Of a DNA stretch of 64,000 nt, positions 46,551 to 57,610 are shown in pieces. The notes beneath the pieces were generated by a model. That model did no database searches and was not told the DNA's origin. It saw nothing but the letters and a program-made list of their open reading frames with translations. Position numbers and translations under genes: made by a program. This stretch comes from Arthrinium phaeospermum (lineage: Eukaryota > Ascomycota > Sordariomycetes > Amphisphaeriales > Apiosporaceae). The stretch spans positions 310,001 through 374,000 of the forward strand of contig QYRS01000004.1 of NCBI GenBank assembly GCA_006503535.1, written 5' to 3'. Every line of letters starts with the position of its first letter. Position 1 is the first letter of the stretch.

Positions 46551-46646
46551 TCTCATTTGGCTTAACGGTAGAGCACGCCGAATCGACTCTTTGGGATCCC
46601 TCAGTAGTCAAAGAGGCGGATACCGGTTCGAATCCGGTAATGAGCA
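46551..46646 (+). tRNA. tRNA-like sequence, isotype unresolved
   Basis: The A box (TGGCTTAACGG) with D stem GCTT/GAGC, and a perfect T arm (ACCGG-TTCGAAT-CCGGT) with B box are present, and acceptor strands TCTCATT/AATGAGC pair except at position 1. A T-run terminator (46655-46659) follows. The middle does not fold into a standard anticodon arm: 11 extra bases lie before a CTCTTTG/CAAAGAG stem, and no intron placement gives a loop with T33 and a good stem. It may be an intron-containing gene I cannot resolve, or a pseudogene. Confidence 0.45.
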
Positions 46647-46659
46647 CATTTCACTTTTT

Positions 46660-47087
46660 GCCGCCCTGGGAACATAGTGGCACGCACACTCACATCACCT
46701 GGAAGGCAAATCGATGCCTTTGGTATCACACTCTTCGTATCATGTCTATCTAGCGGGAGCAGCTACCATATCCAGTAGGGCAAACATCATACCAAGAGCA
46801 TCGCTAGTACATAGAGGACACAGCACGACACAGCCGGGTGAGAGCAAATACTAACCCCACCAAGGGGATCATGGGCACACACACCTGCATGTTATTCATG
46901 TAACTTCGTCATTCCAAGGCTATACTATCAACGGTAAAGCCCAACGGCCAGGCCAGAAAACCCCTTGAACTCCTCTAATAACAAAGTATTGTGCCCCACC
47001 ATACCTAGGAGACACGAGGCGTAGTGAAAAAAAGGTATCTAATCCTAAGTGAATTCCAAAAAAGAGAAAGGGATGGGAGAAATAAGC
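46660..47087. other. Intergenic
   Basis: Between the tRNA-like sequence and the stop of the DUF255 gene on the minus strand. It is mainly 3' UTR-type sequence. No gene seen. Confidence 0.4.
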
Positions 47088-49426
47088 TCAAGTGGGGGTT
47101 CCCAGTCGCAATTGGATAACCAAGGACAACAGGCCGGGAAACAGATAGGGGTACTGCAGCATCTCCGGCTCGAAGGCGTTGATCGTCTCCTTGGCCATCT
47201 GCTGGTAATTGTGCTCGCGTTCATCTTCCATCTTCGCAAGGCGCAGAAGGTTGGACGTAGACACGGCGTTGGTCGACGGCTGGGTCGTGTCCATGGCGTC
47301 CTTGATCCGCAGCAGCACGTGAGGCGCGCCCTCTGCTGTCGAGTAGAATCCGCCACAGCGGCAGCCGCTCCCCTGCAGTGGAAAGTCGTAGAAGAGTCCG
47401 ATCTGCGCCATCTGGAGCTCGCCGGCCCATGTGAGCCACTCGCGGTCCTTGGTGGCATCGTACAGCTCCAAGACACCTTGGATCAGGAAGGCGTAGTCTT
47501 CGGCAAAGGCCTTGGTGTCGGCCCGGGCGCCTGCGTGGTACATCCGATACAGGGTTTTGGAATCCCAGAGTTCCTTCTTCACAAACGCGGCGGCGTCCTT
47601 GGCCACCTTCAAGTACCGCGCACCCTGCTCGGGACTGCCAAGACCGTATGTCGTGTATGTCTTGCATAGCTTGCCCGCGCGGGTCAGAGAGGCAATGGCC
47701 ATGCCGTTGTAGGCAGTGACCACCTTGGCGTCCAGGGAAGGTCGGATCCGCTCCTTTTCACGGTGCGCCCTCAGCTTCGCTCGAGCAGAAATTACGAGAC
47801 CGGCGGCTTGCTCTTGGGTGATGCTGAACTGTGCGGACAGGTCGGCCAGGCTCTTCGCCACGCGCAATACGTTCTGGTTGAGATATTCGTCGTGGGGGTC
47901 GTCGGTGCTGTCGACATTGCCGTGTTCCTTGACGTTCCAATACGCCGCGGCCACCGCGCTCTGCCGCTCATCCCCCAAGACGGCGTCGAACTCCTTCCTC
48001 GTCCACAGATAATAGGCTCCGTTGCGCATGGCCTGGTCGCCTCTCTTATTGCGCGAATCGGCCGCCTCGCTGGTTGCCAAACCTCCGTTCTCCAACAAGA
48101 TGGGGGCTGTGGTTAGGTAATCTGCCAGCTCCAACACCATATTACCAAACGCGTCCATCACTGGCTTGGCTGGCATGGCATAGGCCGGCCCGAATTCGTA
48201 ACCTTCCCAAGCAACGACGAAAACCCCCAACAAGAGGGCATTGTCGGAAAGAATCTTCTCGAACGAAGGTAGTGACCAGTCCCGGGTTTTGGAGTAGTGG
48301 TGGATTCCTCCCCCCACATGATCGCGAATGCCCCCAGAGATGATGGACAAGAGGGTTTGGATACCAAAGTCGGAAGATTTCTGGCAAAGATCGGCCCCCA
48401 CCACATCCTTAACCGCCTGGGGGAAGAGGCTGGCCTTGAGCAGGAAAGACAGCTTGGATGGTGTCGTAAACCTGGGCGTCTTCTTGATATACTCAAATGT
48501 CTCCTCCAGCTGGGCCACATCGACTCTGCCGTTCAAGAAAGATGTTTGCGTGGTAGGCATGTGAAGGAAGCCGCCATGAGTGTAGTCAAAGGTCTTGGAC
48601 ATATGCTCGTAGGCCTCCTCAACATGGTCCAAGTCCATCTCTCCCAGCACAACATGTCCCTTTTCGGCAGGGCCCTTAGGATCATTAGGGCCCAAGGTCC
48701 CCTCGCTCATGAACTTGCGGAGTGCTTCGAGACTGGACCGCCCATCTGAATAAAGGCGCGTCCTTTCCGTGCTGTCGTCCCATGCTGAGCGCATGCGCAG
48801 GAGCACGGTGAGGAAGTCGGGGGCGTCCGGAGTGTCGTCGGCCGCATCAGTCACAGCATCGGCAGATTGCGCGCCAGGGGCGGGGAAGTAGGTGCCTCCG
48901 AAAACAGGATGGAGGTCTGGCGTCAGGAAGACATTCAGAGGGTAACCCGCAGCGCTGTTGAGGGAGTGGATGTAGCTCATGTATATGGTGTCGAGATCTG
49001 GGCGCTCTTCTCGGTCGACGATGATGGGCACAAAATGGTTGTTGAGGGCTTGAATGACGGCGCGGTTCGTAAAGGACTCTTGAATGGTCAAGGAGCAGAC
49101 TGTGTCGGGTAGGTTTGCAATTAGCTAGGCACGATCTCGGGGTGGCGGCGGGGCAGATACTCACAATGCGAGGCACTGTAGCCGACATGCAGGAAGATGA
49201 GCTTGTTCTCGTCCTTGGCACGCTGAACAGCCTTATCATCGAACAGCTGCCAGAGAATGCTGCTGTCCTTCTGCGACAGGATGTAGGGGCTTTTGCTGGT
49301 GCCGGCGAGGTTCGTGGCGGGTGACGTAGCTGCTGCTGCTGCTGCTGCTGCTTGTTGTTGCTGGGAGTTCGAGGCAGAGCCGGCCCCCGACGGGGAGGCC
49401 GACGCTTGGAGCTGTGCGGACATCAT
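47088..49426 (-). CDS. DUF255/SSP411-like thioredoxin-fold protein
   Basis: A 757-aa protein in two exons, 49426-49165 and 49099-47088. The N-terminus has a Gln run, an Ala run and then YILSQKDSSILWQLFDDKAVQRA, the start of the DUF255 (SPATA20/YyaL) thioredoxin-like domain. The family's usual HWCHVM is replaced by a joint reading SASHFCSLTIQESF. Downstream are NHFVPIIVDREERPDLD, GYPLNVFLTPDLHPVFGGTYF and the (alpha/alpha)6 barrel part with FTTPSKLSF, VGGGIHHYSKTRDWSLPSFEK and LDAKVVTAYNGMAIASL. Members are conserved from bacteria to animals, and the enzymatic role is unclear. The single Cys at the motif suggests it is not a classic disulfide reductase. Expression and localisation cannot be read from the sequence. 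Confidence 0.88.
49329..49352 (-). repeat. GCT trinucleotide run (Ala tract)
   Basis: Eight tandem GCT units on the plus strand encode part of the Ala run in the DUF255 protein (coded on minus as AGC/GCA). Adjacent TTG units give the Gln run. This is a possible length polymorphism. Confidence 0.6.
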
Positions 49427-50840
49427 GATGCCTGTAGTTATGTTGGTATGGATTTCGTTTCATTCAGAGGTCGGGAAAACGAAAACATCAAAAATGCAAG
49501 CTTGCCCCCCTTCTTCGCGCTGGAGGCCCAGCTCTCTTAGCACGAATTGCCTGACGAAACGAAAGTGCTGCCCCGCCGTTTAGCTCCGGCCCTTCAAAAT
49601 CGTTGCTGTCGTCTGACGCGGGGTCCTTGGGTCCACTAACTTTAAAAGTCGTTACCAAATGATAATTCAGATTTATGGGACGGGCTGCTGGTGGCTGCCG
49701 ACACTAAACAGTGCTGTCGGCGCCTCGCCTCAAGCTGCAGGCGGCATATCAGACCCGTTGTATGTCTTTAAATTCGCATTCGGGAACTGAAATACACAAG
49801 AAGAAGAAAAAGGGAATGAAAGTAGTTGCCTGAAGGAGCTCCCTCTGGACCTCGGTTGAAATATCAGGTATTCTTAGTTGTAGCTGTGTGAAGCACCGTT
49901 TTTGTCAGTGGGGACCTCTTGCAATGCTGGCAGGCGATCCTTGGCATTTGCCTGGTATCAATTTGATATGGTGTTGCACTCGTCTGATCGATGGTGATTG
50001 TCGGGTGCCTTCGAACCCATACCTACCATATATCTAAGTACCTAGGATCGAGCTATTCAGATACATAAATTCTCTTTCTAGATATCCATCGTGTTGATAG
50101 TGAGTAATCAAGCTGCAATCCAGTGAATTGTCCGACAGCACATTTAGTGTTATCGCTGAGCTAACCCCTGCCACTAGCAACACCACTGCCGAGCTGGTAT
50201 CGAAGAAGTCACATCAACGATCATCTATTGCACCTGCCCTACCAGTCGCTTCAAATAACCTGTTGCTGGCCATGATAGGTAGCATGGAGAAATGAGTATT
50301 CTGGGTCAGGTGTTTCTGTATCCAGAGGTAGTATATTTATATATAAGCAGACACCCAGTTACGTCCGCCAGAAACATACAGCTTGGACGAGAAGTAAAAT
50401 GTTTTCAGATCTGTAACTTCGACTGACTACCTTATGTAAGGTACCTCCTTCTTTCTTAATGTGCCGAGTGAACATTTGAATGAAAGGAAGGAAGGGCTCC
50501 TATCAAAGTGTGGGTCAGTCTGTTGTTCAGTGATTGGTGCTCAATTGGTTGGGTACATCACGTGTGGGGGGATTTCAGAGCCTGAAGTCGGCATCGACGA
50601 CTGGATGGAGCAAAAGACGGGTATGAAGACCCTCGATCGAAGTGCACATACGGAAATGACGTCAGTCGCAGTTCTCGGAATGTAACAGCACGTGCGAAAG
50701 GGTGAACACCAACTACATCGCATCATCAGTCCTCAATTGATACCAATTGCTGAAGACCAAACTTGTAGCTTCTCTTTGGTTTCGATTGAGCCTGTCCGTT
50801 ACCTACTAGCATACCAAAGAACCTCCATATCAGACGCATC
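49427..50840. promoter_or_regulatory. Divergent intergenic region, ~1.4 kb
   Basis: Between the DUF255 gene (minus) and the epimerase gene (plus). The 74-codon ORF at 50461-50685 has no feature. AT-rich words and possible TATA at 50335-50345 precede the epimerase by about 500 bp. No further structure supported. Confidence 0.4.
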
Positions 50841-52107
50841 ATGGCCCTCAAGGTATGTTGACCTTCGGCAGCTCACCCGCGTCGTCGACTCTTCGTTGAC
50901 CAATGGGCCTGCATAGACCCTCTCCGCCAAAGCGGCCGCCGCCCTAGACAAGGAGCTCATGAGCACTGGCGCGTTCTCCATCGACCAGCTCATGGAACTT
51001 GCCGGCCTCTCCGTATCCCAGGTCGTCTATCGCGTACATCCTCTGAACAAGGGCAACCGAGTCCTCGTGGCCTGTGGCCCAGGAAACAATGGTAAGTCGC
51101 CAGAGCCAGAGAGCAGCTTCATCAGTACACAGACCTGACCTGCATCATGTACCTAGGCGGCGACGGCCTGGTGGCTGCCCGTCACTTGCGGCACTATGGC
51201 TACCAGCCAACCATCTACTATCCCAAGCGCAGCAAGAGTGACCTGTACCAGGTAAGTCGCACTGTCATGATACCCCGGGCCTTGAGAAAAGTCTTTTTCA
51301 ATTGTGTGTCTAAACAGCAAGTGCGAAATGTGTATCTCCTGAGTCTATGTATACATGTCCTCGTGTATCATCATTAACCACTCATGTATTCATCAACTCA
51401 TGACCATGAGAGAACCACAAGATATCCCCCAGGTCACCATTCGTGAATCCTCCCCTCGTTGCTGCTATAACACCTCCACCCTCCGCTCAGAAATGCATCC
51501 GATATGACCACGGCTGACCAGCTCGATGCTAGCGACTGGCTAAGCAACTCGAGGACCTCGATGTCCCATTCGTCGAAGACTTTCCCTCGGCTCTGAAGTC
51601 CACTGACCATATCGTCGACGCTATCTTCGGTATGTGCTGTCGTATCTGGTGCGTCGCAGTTCGAATCAGATCTCATAACGCTGACGGTAGTCTTTGATTT
51701 CCTCTTTTTCAAGGCTTCAGTTTCTCGGGCGAGGTTCGTGAACCTTTTCCTGCCGTGATCAAGGCCCTCGAGGAGACCAAGGTGCCTGTGACCTCGGTCG
51801 ATGCGCCGTCGTCCTGGAACATCGAGGAGGGTCCTCCCAAGTCAGGCGTGGGCAGTTCCTTCCACCCAGAGTTCCTTATCAGCCTGACGGCTCCCAAGCC
51901 GTTGGTGAAACATTTCCAAGGGCGCCATTTTGTCGGTGGACGGTGAGTGTGCTTCGGGTGCCCGGATAATCCATTCCATCAAGTCCTTCGTCTAATGTGC
52001 GCAGATTCGTTTCCCCCTCGATTGCCAAAAAGTATGACTTTGAAGTCCCCGAGTACCAAGGACTGGATCAATTTGTCGAGACCAGTCCCACGGGCCAGAA
52101 GCTCTAA
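50841..52107 (+). CDS. NAD(P)H-hydrate epimerase (YjeF_N, AI-BP)
   Basis: A 236-aa repair enzyme in six exons: 50841-50852, 50917-51091, 51157-51251, 51533-51629, 51714-51942, 52005-52107. It interconverts R and S forms of damaged NAD(P)HX so the dehydratase can repair it. Visible features: [20 protein letters not shown] at the start, [22 protein letters not shown] (nucleotide and potassium site split by intron 2), [17 protein letters not shown], and [13 protein letters not shown] with the catalytic Asp. Exon 1 codes only MALK. Intron 3 is long for this genome (281 nt); the downstream exon starts at [17 protein letters not shown]. Length matches the family. No mitochondrial presequence is obvious. 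Confidence 0.92.
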
Positions 52108-52204
52108 GCGACGCGAGGAGACTCCAAGTGTGTCGCTGATGGAGCGTTGTTGTTATTGGCGTTGTTGGCCTTTTGGTGTCCCCGAGTGGCTTGTTCGGCG
52201 GTGA

Positions 52205-52402
52205 TCATATCACCTGGCAGCCGCCCGTGCGACTAAAGGGGCAGACGGGACTTGGGCATTGGCCTTCATTCATTTCAATGGTGACTATGGTGCTGCCCGT
52301 GGGGCAAGTGAGTAGCGGGGGACGAAAGGCGTCGCAGAAGCGGACATAGACCAGATACCTCTTCCCGCAGACAGGGCATACGGCCGTGTGCTCAGCGCAC
52401 AT
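52205..52402 (-). CDS. Small Cys-rich protein (65 aa)
   Basis: A 65-aa protein convergent with the epimerase gene. It begins MCAEHTAVCPVCGKRY and has Cys at 2, 9, 12, 23, 33 and 49, plus three more near the end (VC, GGC). The same six positions, with Y16, F26-R27-P28-P29, P34 and Q48, recur at the start of the 539-aa protein at 57611-59230. This is good evidence that the short ORF is coding. The cysteines suggest one or two metal sites. It has no signal peptide. Function unknown; it may have further exons, but the ATG and stop are close together and in frame. Confidence 0.62.
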   Translation of the reverse strand: MCAEHTAVCPVCGKRYLVYVRFCDAFRPPLLTCPTGSTIVTIEMNEGQCPSPVCPFSRTGGCQVI

Positions 52403-55400
52403 GAATAGCTGTCAAGCCAGCGACGACGACAACAGCAGCAGTAGGGTTGGGCGATGGAAAGAGAAGATCGTCTCCGAGAAGGGAGGAAGTCGATATTAAA
52501 TGTTGAAGGGGCATAACAGCAGAGAGATGTTGAAATGTGGCTGGTATGCTATGGCTGAACGTGGCTTCAACTTATAGCCCTCTGTGTCGGACTGGATGTA
52601 AGGAAGGACCAGGGTACCGTTGGAAGGGGACGGAAACGGTATGGATGCTTGTGTGTGGGCGTATGTGTGGGTGTGCGTACAAGTATGGGTGTGTCGCATG
52701 GCTTGGTAGGTGAATGCAGTCAGTAAATTTCGCCACTGGCCGCAGCAGCGCTCCGACAGCTACAGCACTTTCAGATGTTGCGACTTGCAACGACTACCAA
52801 TGAACAAGCCAGAGGCACCAACAGCAGCAGCAGCAGCAGCAGGCATTCGGGGGTATTGCTATTGTTGCGTACGTAAACCCCTCGATGATCTCGACAGTCG
52901 AATGCGGCAACACCGGGAGAGGAGGCGAGAAGACAGAGGAAGAGGCATTCTATCTTCTTCAACCGCACACAGCAGAGGAGGAATTAGCGAAGGCAGCTCA
53001 GCCAACGGTCGATAATTCTGCCTGCCGCTGCTGTACCTCTCTGCTCAAACTGCCTGGTTTTTCTGCAGTCTCCAGCCCTTCAAATTGACGGCGAGGGTGA
53101 GCGTCGGAACAAAAGCTCCGCCCCAGCGCTGATTGGTAGGGGTCCAGCGTTAGCTTGGCTGGCTGCGTTGAGTGGTATGTAGCGGGTCCCGTTACAGTGG
53201 ACTCGGGCTGGTCTTTCTAACATGAACCGCGCTAGCAGTATCACTCTCTCTCACTGGTGTTCCTTTTTTCTTTGCTTCTGTCTGTAGCTGCTGCTCGAAA
53301 CCAAACCGCACCATTTGGGACGGGGCTGTCGGTTCTCTGGGGCACGCGAGCGTCGGATCCCGACCTAGATTACCAATTACCTCTTTGACTTACTTACCTA
53401 TTTCCCCGAACTCGTTTCGGCATTTGCTAGGTGCTGATGATACGTCAATGTGTAGGCCTCATATCAACATTGGGAGCTGCTGATCAGTCCGTTTAGTGCG
53501 GGTATTGATGTATGGTACTTTCGACTTTCAACCCCCGGGGCGCTCTTCTCCCCATGGCATGGCGATTGGATTCCCTCAATGGGACATACATATGTCAGTC
53601 TCAGCTTTAACTGAGCCCACTGCCTCGTGTTTTATAAGCTTATATGTCTCGCTAGTGGGTATGGCATGAATGTTCCGGTCGGCAGAAGTCTGTTCGCGAT
53701 AGCTCCGGAAACTTCGAGATTTTTCGGTGACCATCCATCTGCGCCCACGATAGCTTCTTCTACCCAAGCAAACACCAAGGTAGCTTTCTAGTCAGTCAAC
53801 CCCATATCGTTAGCTACCACTACTACCTTAGGTAGGGACGGGGCTTATTACAGTACAGTAGGCATCACCACCAATTGACTCGGTACCTACATAGATTACT
53901 GCCCTGTCCTGGATTAGACCCTCCTTGCTACTCTGTCTACTACTGTAGGCCAAGCCCGCTTGCTGCTATCCATCCCGAGAGGTCGTTACGGTATAGTACC
54001 TAGTAGCCGCATCCTCTGATAGGGGACAAGTGAGCCCGAATTCTTGCGCGGACGTCTCTCCGAATACCTACTTGCTCCACGTCGTGAGCTAAGAAGGAGC
54101 TCTTATATAATAAGTGCACCATATCGAGTAATTCACCTGAAGAGTCGGGATTACCACATCCACACGGCGTCGGACCTTTTCGTCCCCAGGCGGCGCGTAT
54201 GTTACAGTAGTTGCATTGGCATGCCACCACATGCCAAATACTACTACCTCCTTACAACATACCTACCAATACCTACAAGATCACCAACCAGGTCTGCGCG
54301 CGCACGCGCGTGCGTGATGAGATCCGGCCAGCCCACTTCAGATTAATAAGACCCTGCAGGCCCCAAGCGGGCTTTTTCGGGACCCTATACCCCTCCGCCC
54401 CAACAATATATACACCGACTTGCGGTGTTATGACAACATCGTCGTTCGTTCCGCAACATGCGTAGCATCAGGCACCATATCCGTGCAATACTTTTGTCTA
54501 TTCCCGTCGGCTGCTCCTCCTCGCGGGAAAATGATTGATAACGGGGAACCTGTTCTGGCTCTGCTACCTACTGCACAGAAGGGGCTTTTTGCACATGCAG
54601 CGTGCTTTTGCTGGCTTGATCCGTAGGCCCCCACCGCGAATCCTGCATCTAGTCAATAAAGAAGCAACCACTGCGTGACTTTGTTATGTACATGCAAGCC
54701 ATTTCTGACAGCTTGCATGCATCCGACGGCATCTACCAGCACCAGGCTTTGCCAAGTCCCCGTCTGCTATTCTAGGCCTGCGCCCTGCGATTCGTCTTGC
54801 CTGAGACGGATGTCACCATCGTGACTATTTTACTGGTCGCCGCGCGTGCGCGAAACTGCCAGTTGACTTTCTCGTCTCACCCGAAGCGGCCGGTTATGCT
54901 CTGTCGTCAATACTTGAATTACCCTTGGTATAATCACAGGTAGGTATGTAGTAGATATGTGTACCTTGTGACTTGCACATGCCATTCTATTGATGAAGCG
55001 CATTCGCGCGCCATATGTAGATCCATCTCAAATCCAAAGGCGAGAAGACGAAACGCTGCCTCCGCCACTGCCGCCACGCCGCTTAACTCGTGCCGAAGAC
55101 AACGGGTGACGGGTGGGTGCAGGTAGTGGCTTGAAGCCCCTAGCAAGCGCTAGCTTGGACGTTCCCTTGAGGGGCGCGCGCGGAAAGCAAACAGGAAGAG
55201 TGCGGAAGGGAGGAAACACGCCGAAAATTTGACAAAACGCTTGGGTGATTGTGTGTTGCCGTATCGTCAGATGCCGTTATTACCGGATTGGGGGACCATA
55301 CGGAGGACCACCGGCAACGAGAAAGCCATTTGATTGATGAGAGGAACAAATGCGACGTTGATCCGCCCCCGTTGCCAAGCATGAACTGACCTCAACACAT

Positions 55401-57610
55401 GTAACCGCCTACTACCTCCCCCGCGGCTGATCTTTTAGTCCACGCATGCATTGCATGCTCCGTTGGGAGTGCGTGCCCGTCAATCACAAGGCATGGCACC
55501 GTAATGCATTCTGCTGGCCAAGCATCTTGTTGGTTGGTACGTGTCGGCGCACGTCCACTATGTAGCAGCGAAGCACATGCCGTTCCGTTCTTCTGGGACG
55601 CCCCAGCAGAAAGCCCCAGCCAGAGTCGCAATTAGGTAACCTTAGCAGTTCATCGTGTCCGATAATTCACCACCTCACAATACAAGTATACGCGGAATGC
55701 CGAATACAAATGGGTACAGCACTTGTACTACTCCGTACAATAGCGGGAAAGGACTTCTGTTGCCACCTTCACGTGTTAGTACCAGCCCGTCCCGTCTGTC
55801 AACTTCACCCAACCCGAACAACTCCTTGTCGGCCGGGGGAAATGTGCAAGCCAAGACCAGTGGGCGCAAGCCACCAGCGTTCTAGAACTCTCCATGCCGC
55901 TCCCGTCGCACCACGGGGCACATGGACGGCCGCCCTGACGATCTTGACTCGGTTCGGCTTTTGGTGCATTGGTGATGTGACTTTACTTTGACGTGGTGTT
56001 CTTGAAGCCACCCCGCGCCAGAACCCGCGCGTCAGTGTCGCCCGCCACTACCATCCATCCGCCTTGCCGCTACTTGTCATTATCGCCACAGTGGCTGTGT
56101 CTCCCGTAACCGACGCAGACTTGTCCTAGCTCCCGCTTCCCGCTCCTGTTTCTCCGAGTGGTGGCAGCTTGTCTCGTAGTAGTGGCGATATCGTGTGAGT
56201 TTGCTACTGTAACCTAGCCAGCTGACCTCGCTTCACCATCTCGTCCTTGATTCTCTGTTGAACCACCCTGCCGCCCAATGGTAACTCGCATGGGTATTGC
56301 CATCTGATCGTCGGCTGCGTCCATAGTCCTTGTAATTGTATTCTGCTCATCGTCATCAAACAGAGTCGCAGCCCTCGGGCGATTCCGCCTTGGCAGGGTG
56401 ATTCGGCGACAGCGACAGCAGCCGTCATCCTTGCCCGCCCCGGGACTCCTGACTCGCACCATGCCCGCCGCGTCACTTGAAGTCTTCACCGAACCTTCCA
56501 GCTGCTTCATGCCTTCTTTGCTGCCCACTGGCCCGTCTAGAGGGGTATCAGAAACGCGGCCCAGCAGCAGTGCCAGCAAGAACAGAGCAGCCCCCTTGCA
56601 GCTCGCCACGTGCCATGTTCGCTCCTATCACAGTGCTTGATACCTGCTTTTCTGTCCTTTTCGACGATGTGCCTGGCATCCGTATCACACAACGCTGTAC
56701 TTGCCAGGCACGGGGCGTGAGGTCGTTGACTCACTCATCGCTAACACAGAGTGTAGGTGCTTATGTGGCATTGTCTGATATGCTACATTCGATTGATATA
56801 CGCCAAAGCCATCCACGTCTATGATTTACATTCCGACGCCTGGTGCGTCTAGAAGCAGGCGCTCACCCTTCATCATACATGTCCACCACGTGCGGGCGGG
56901 CACTACATACGCATGGTACCTGGGTGCCGGGCCGACCAGACACACAAGCGCCCGCCGCTACGCCGCTGAGAAGCGCTAGGTGTCCGAACCGTCTATGTAG
57001 CACTCGGCAATGCCTGGCGATAGTTCGGCATGTTATGCCCCGCGTGCGAGAACATTCTTGACGGTCGCTGTCGCACACGCCCAGACGCACGTCGAGTACT
57101 TGTCACTCTCACCAAGATCGTCATCAATACCTTAGTCCTATTGTCTCCAGTTGATATGCACGATAAAGTGCGATCAGCAGCCTTGCTCCATACTGATAAA
57201 GAAGCCTCTTCATCAGCCAGCCTCTCTTCCAGTACTCCATGTATAACTGGTAGGCACAGTCGTTAGGGCATCAACGAGACACTGGACTAACCAAGCATCC
57301 AGGCTTTCTCGGGCAGTTGGAAATAGGTACAGTGATGATTCAAGCGTAATAATCAGGTCATTCCCCTCGTATGTTATAGGATTCACGTGTTTATACCATT
57401 CATCATTCCATTGCGGTGCTCTAAGTATCGGCAACTAATCTGGTTATTCCGATGTCTATCTAATGGTACAACTGCGACACATTCCGAAGCACAACTGGAG
57501 CAAACGGGATAACATGATTCGTTTATTCCATCGCCCAATAGCAAAATCAGAATAATCATCGGTACGCTTCCGGCTTATTCAACGGCATAATCATTGGCCA
57601 GTGGTAATAA
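52403..57610. other. 5.2 kb region without convincing genes
   Basis: Normal GC composition and many short ORFs on both strands, none with a credible domain or start. A minus-strand reading frame at 56214-56609 begins with a hydrophobic stretch but has no ATG. Noted details: CAG-type repeat at 52821-52843, an alternating CG/CA tract at 54295-54314, and a clustered A/T-tagged TAATCAT/TTATTCC set at 57435-57610. It could contain the long promoter of the 65-aa gene, a non-coding RNA, or a gene split by many introns. Confidence 0.4.

Noticed and set aside
56214..56609. 131-codon minus-strand frame with a hydrophobic beginning
   Set aside because: It needs a GTG start; no ATG gives the hydrophobic segment, and no intron rescues it.
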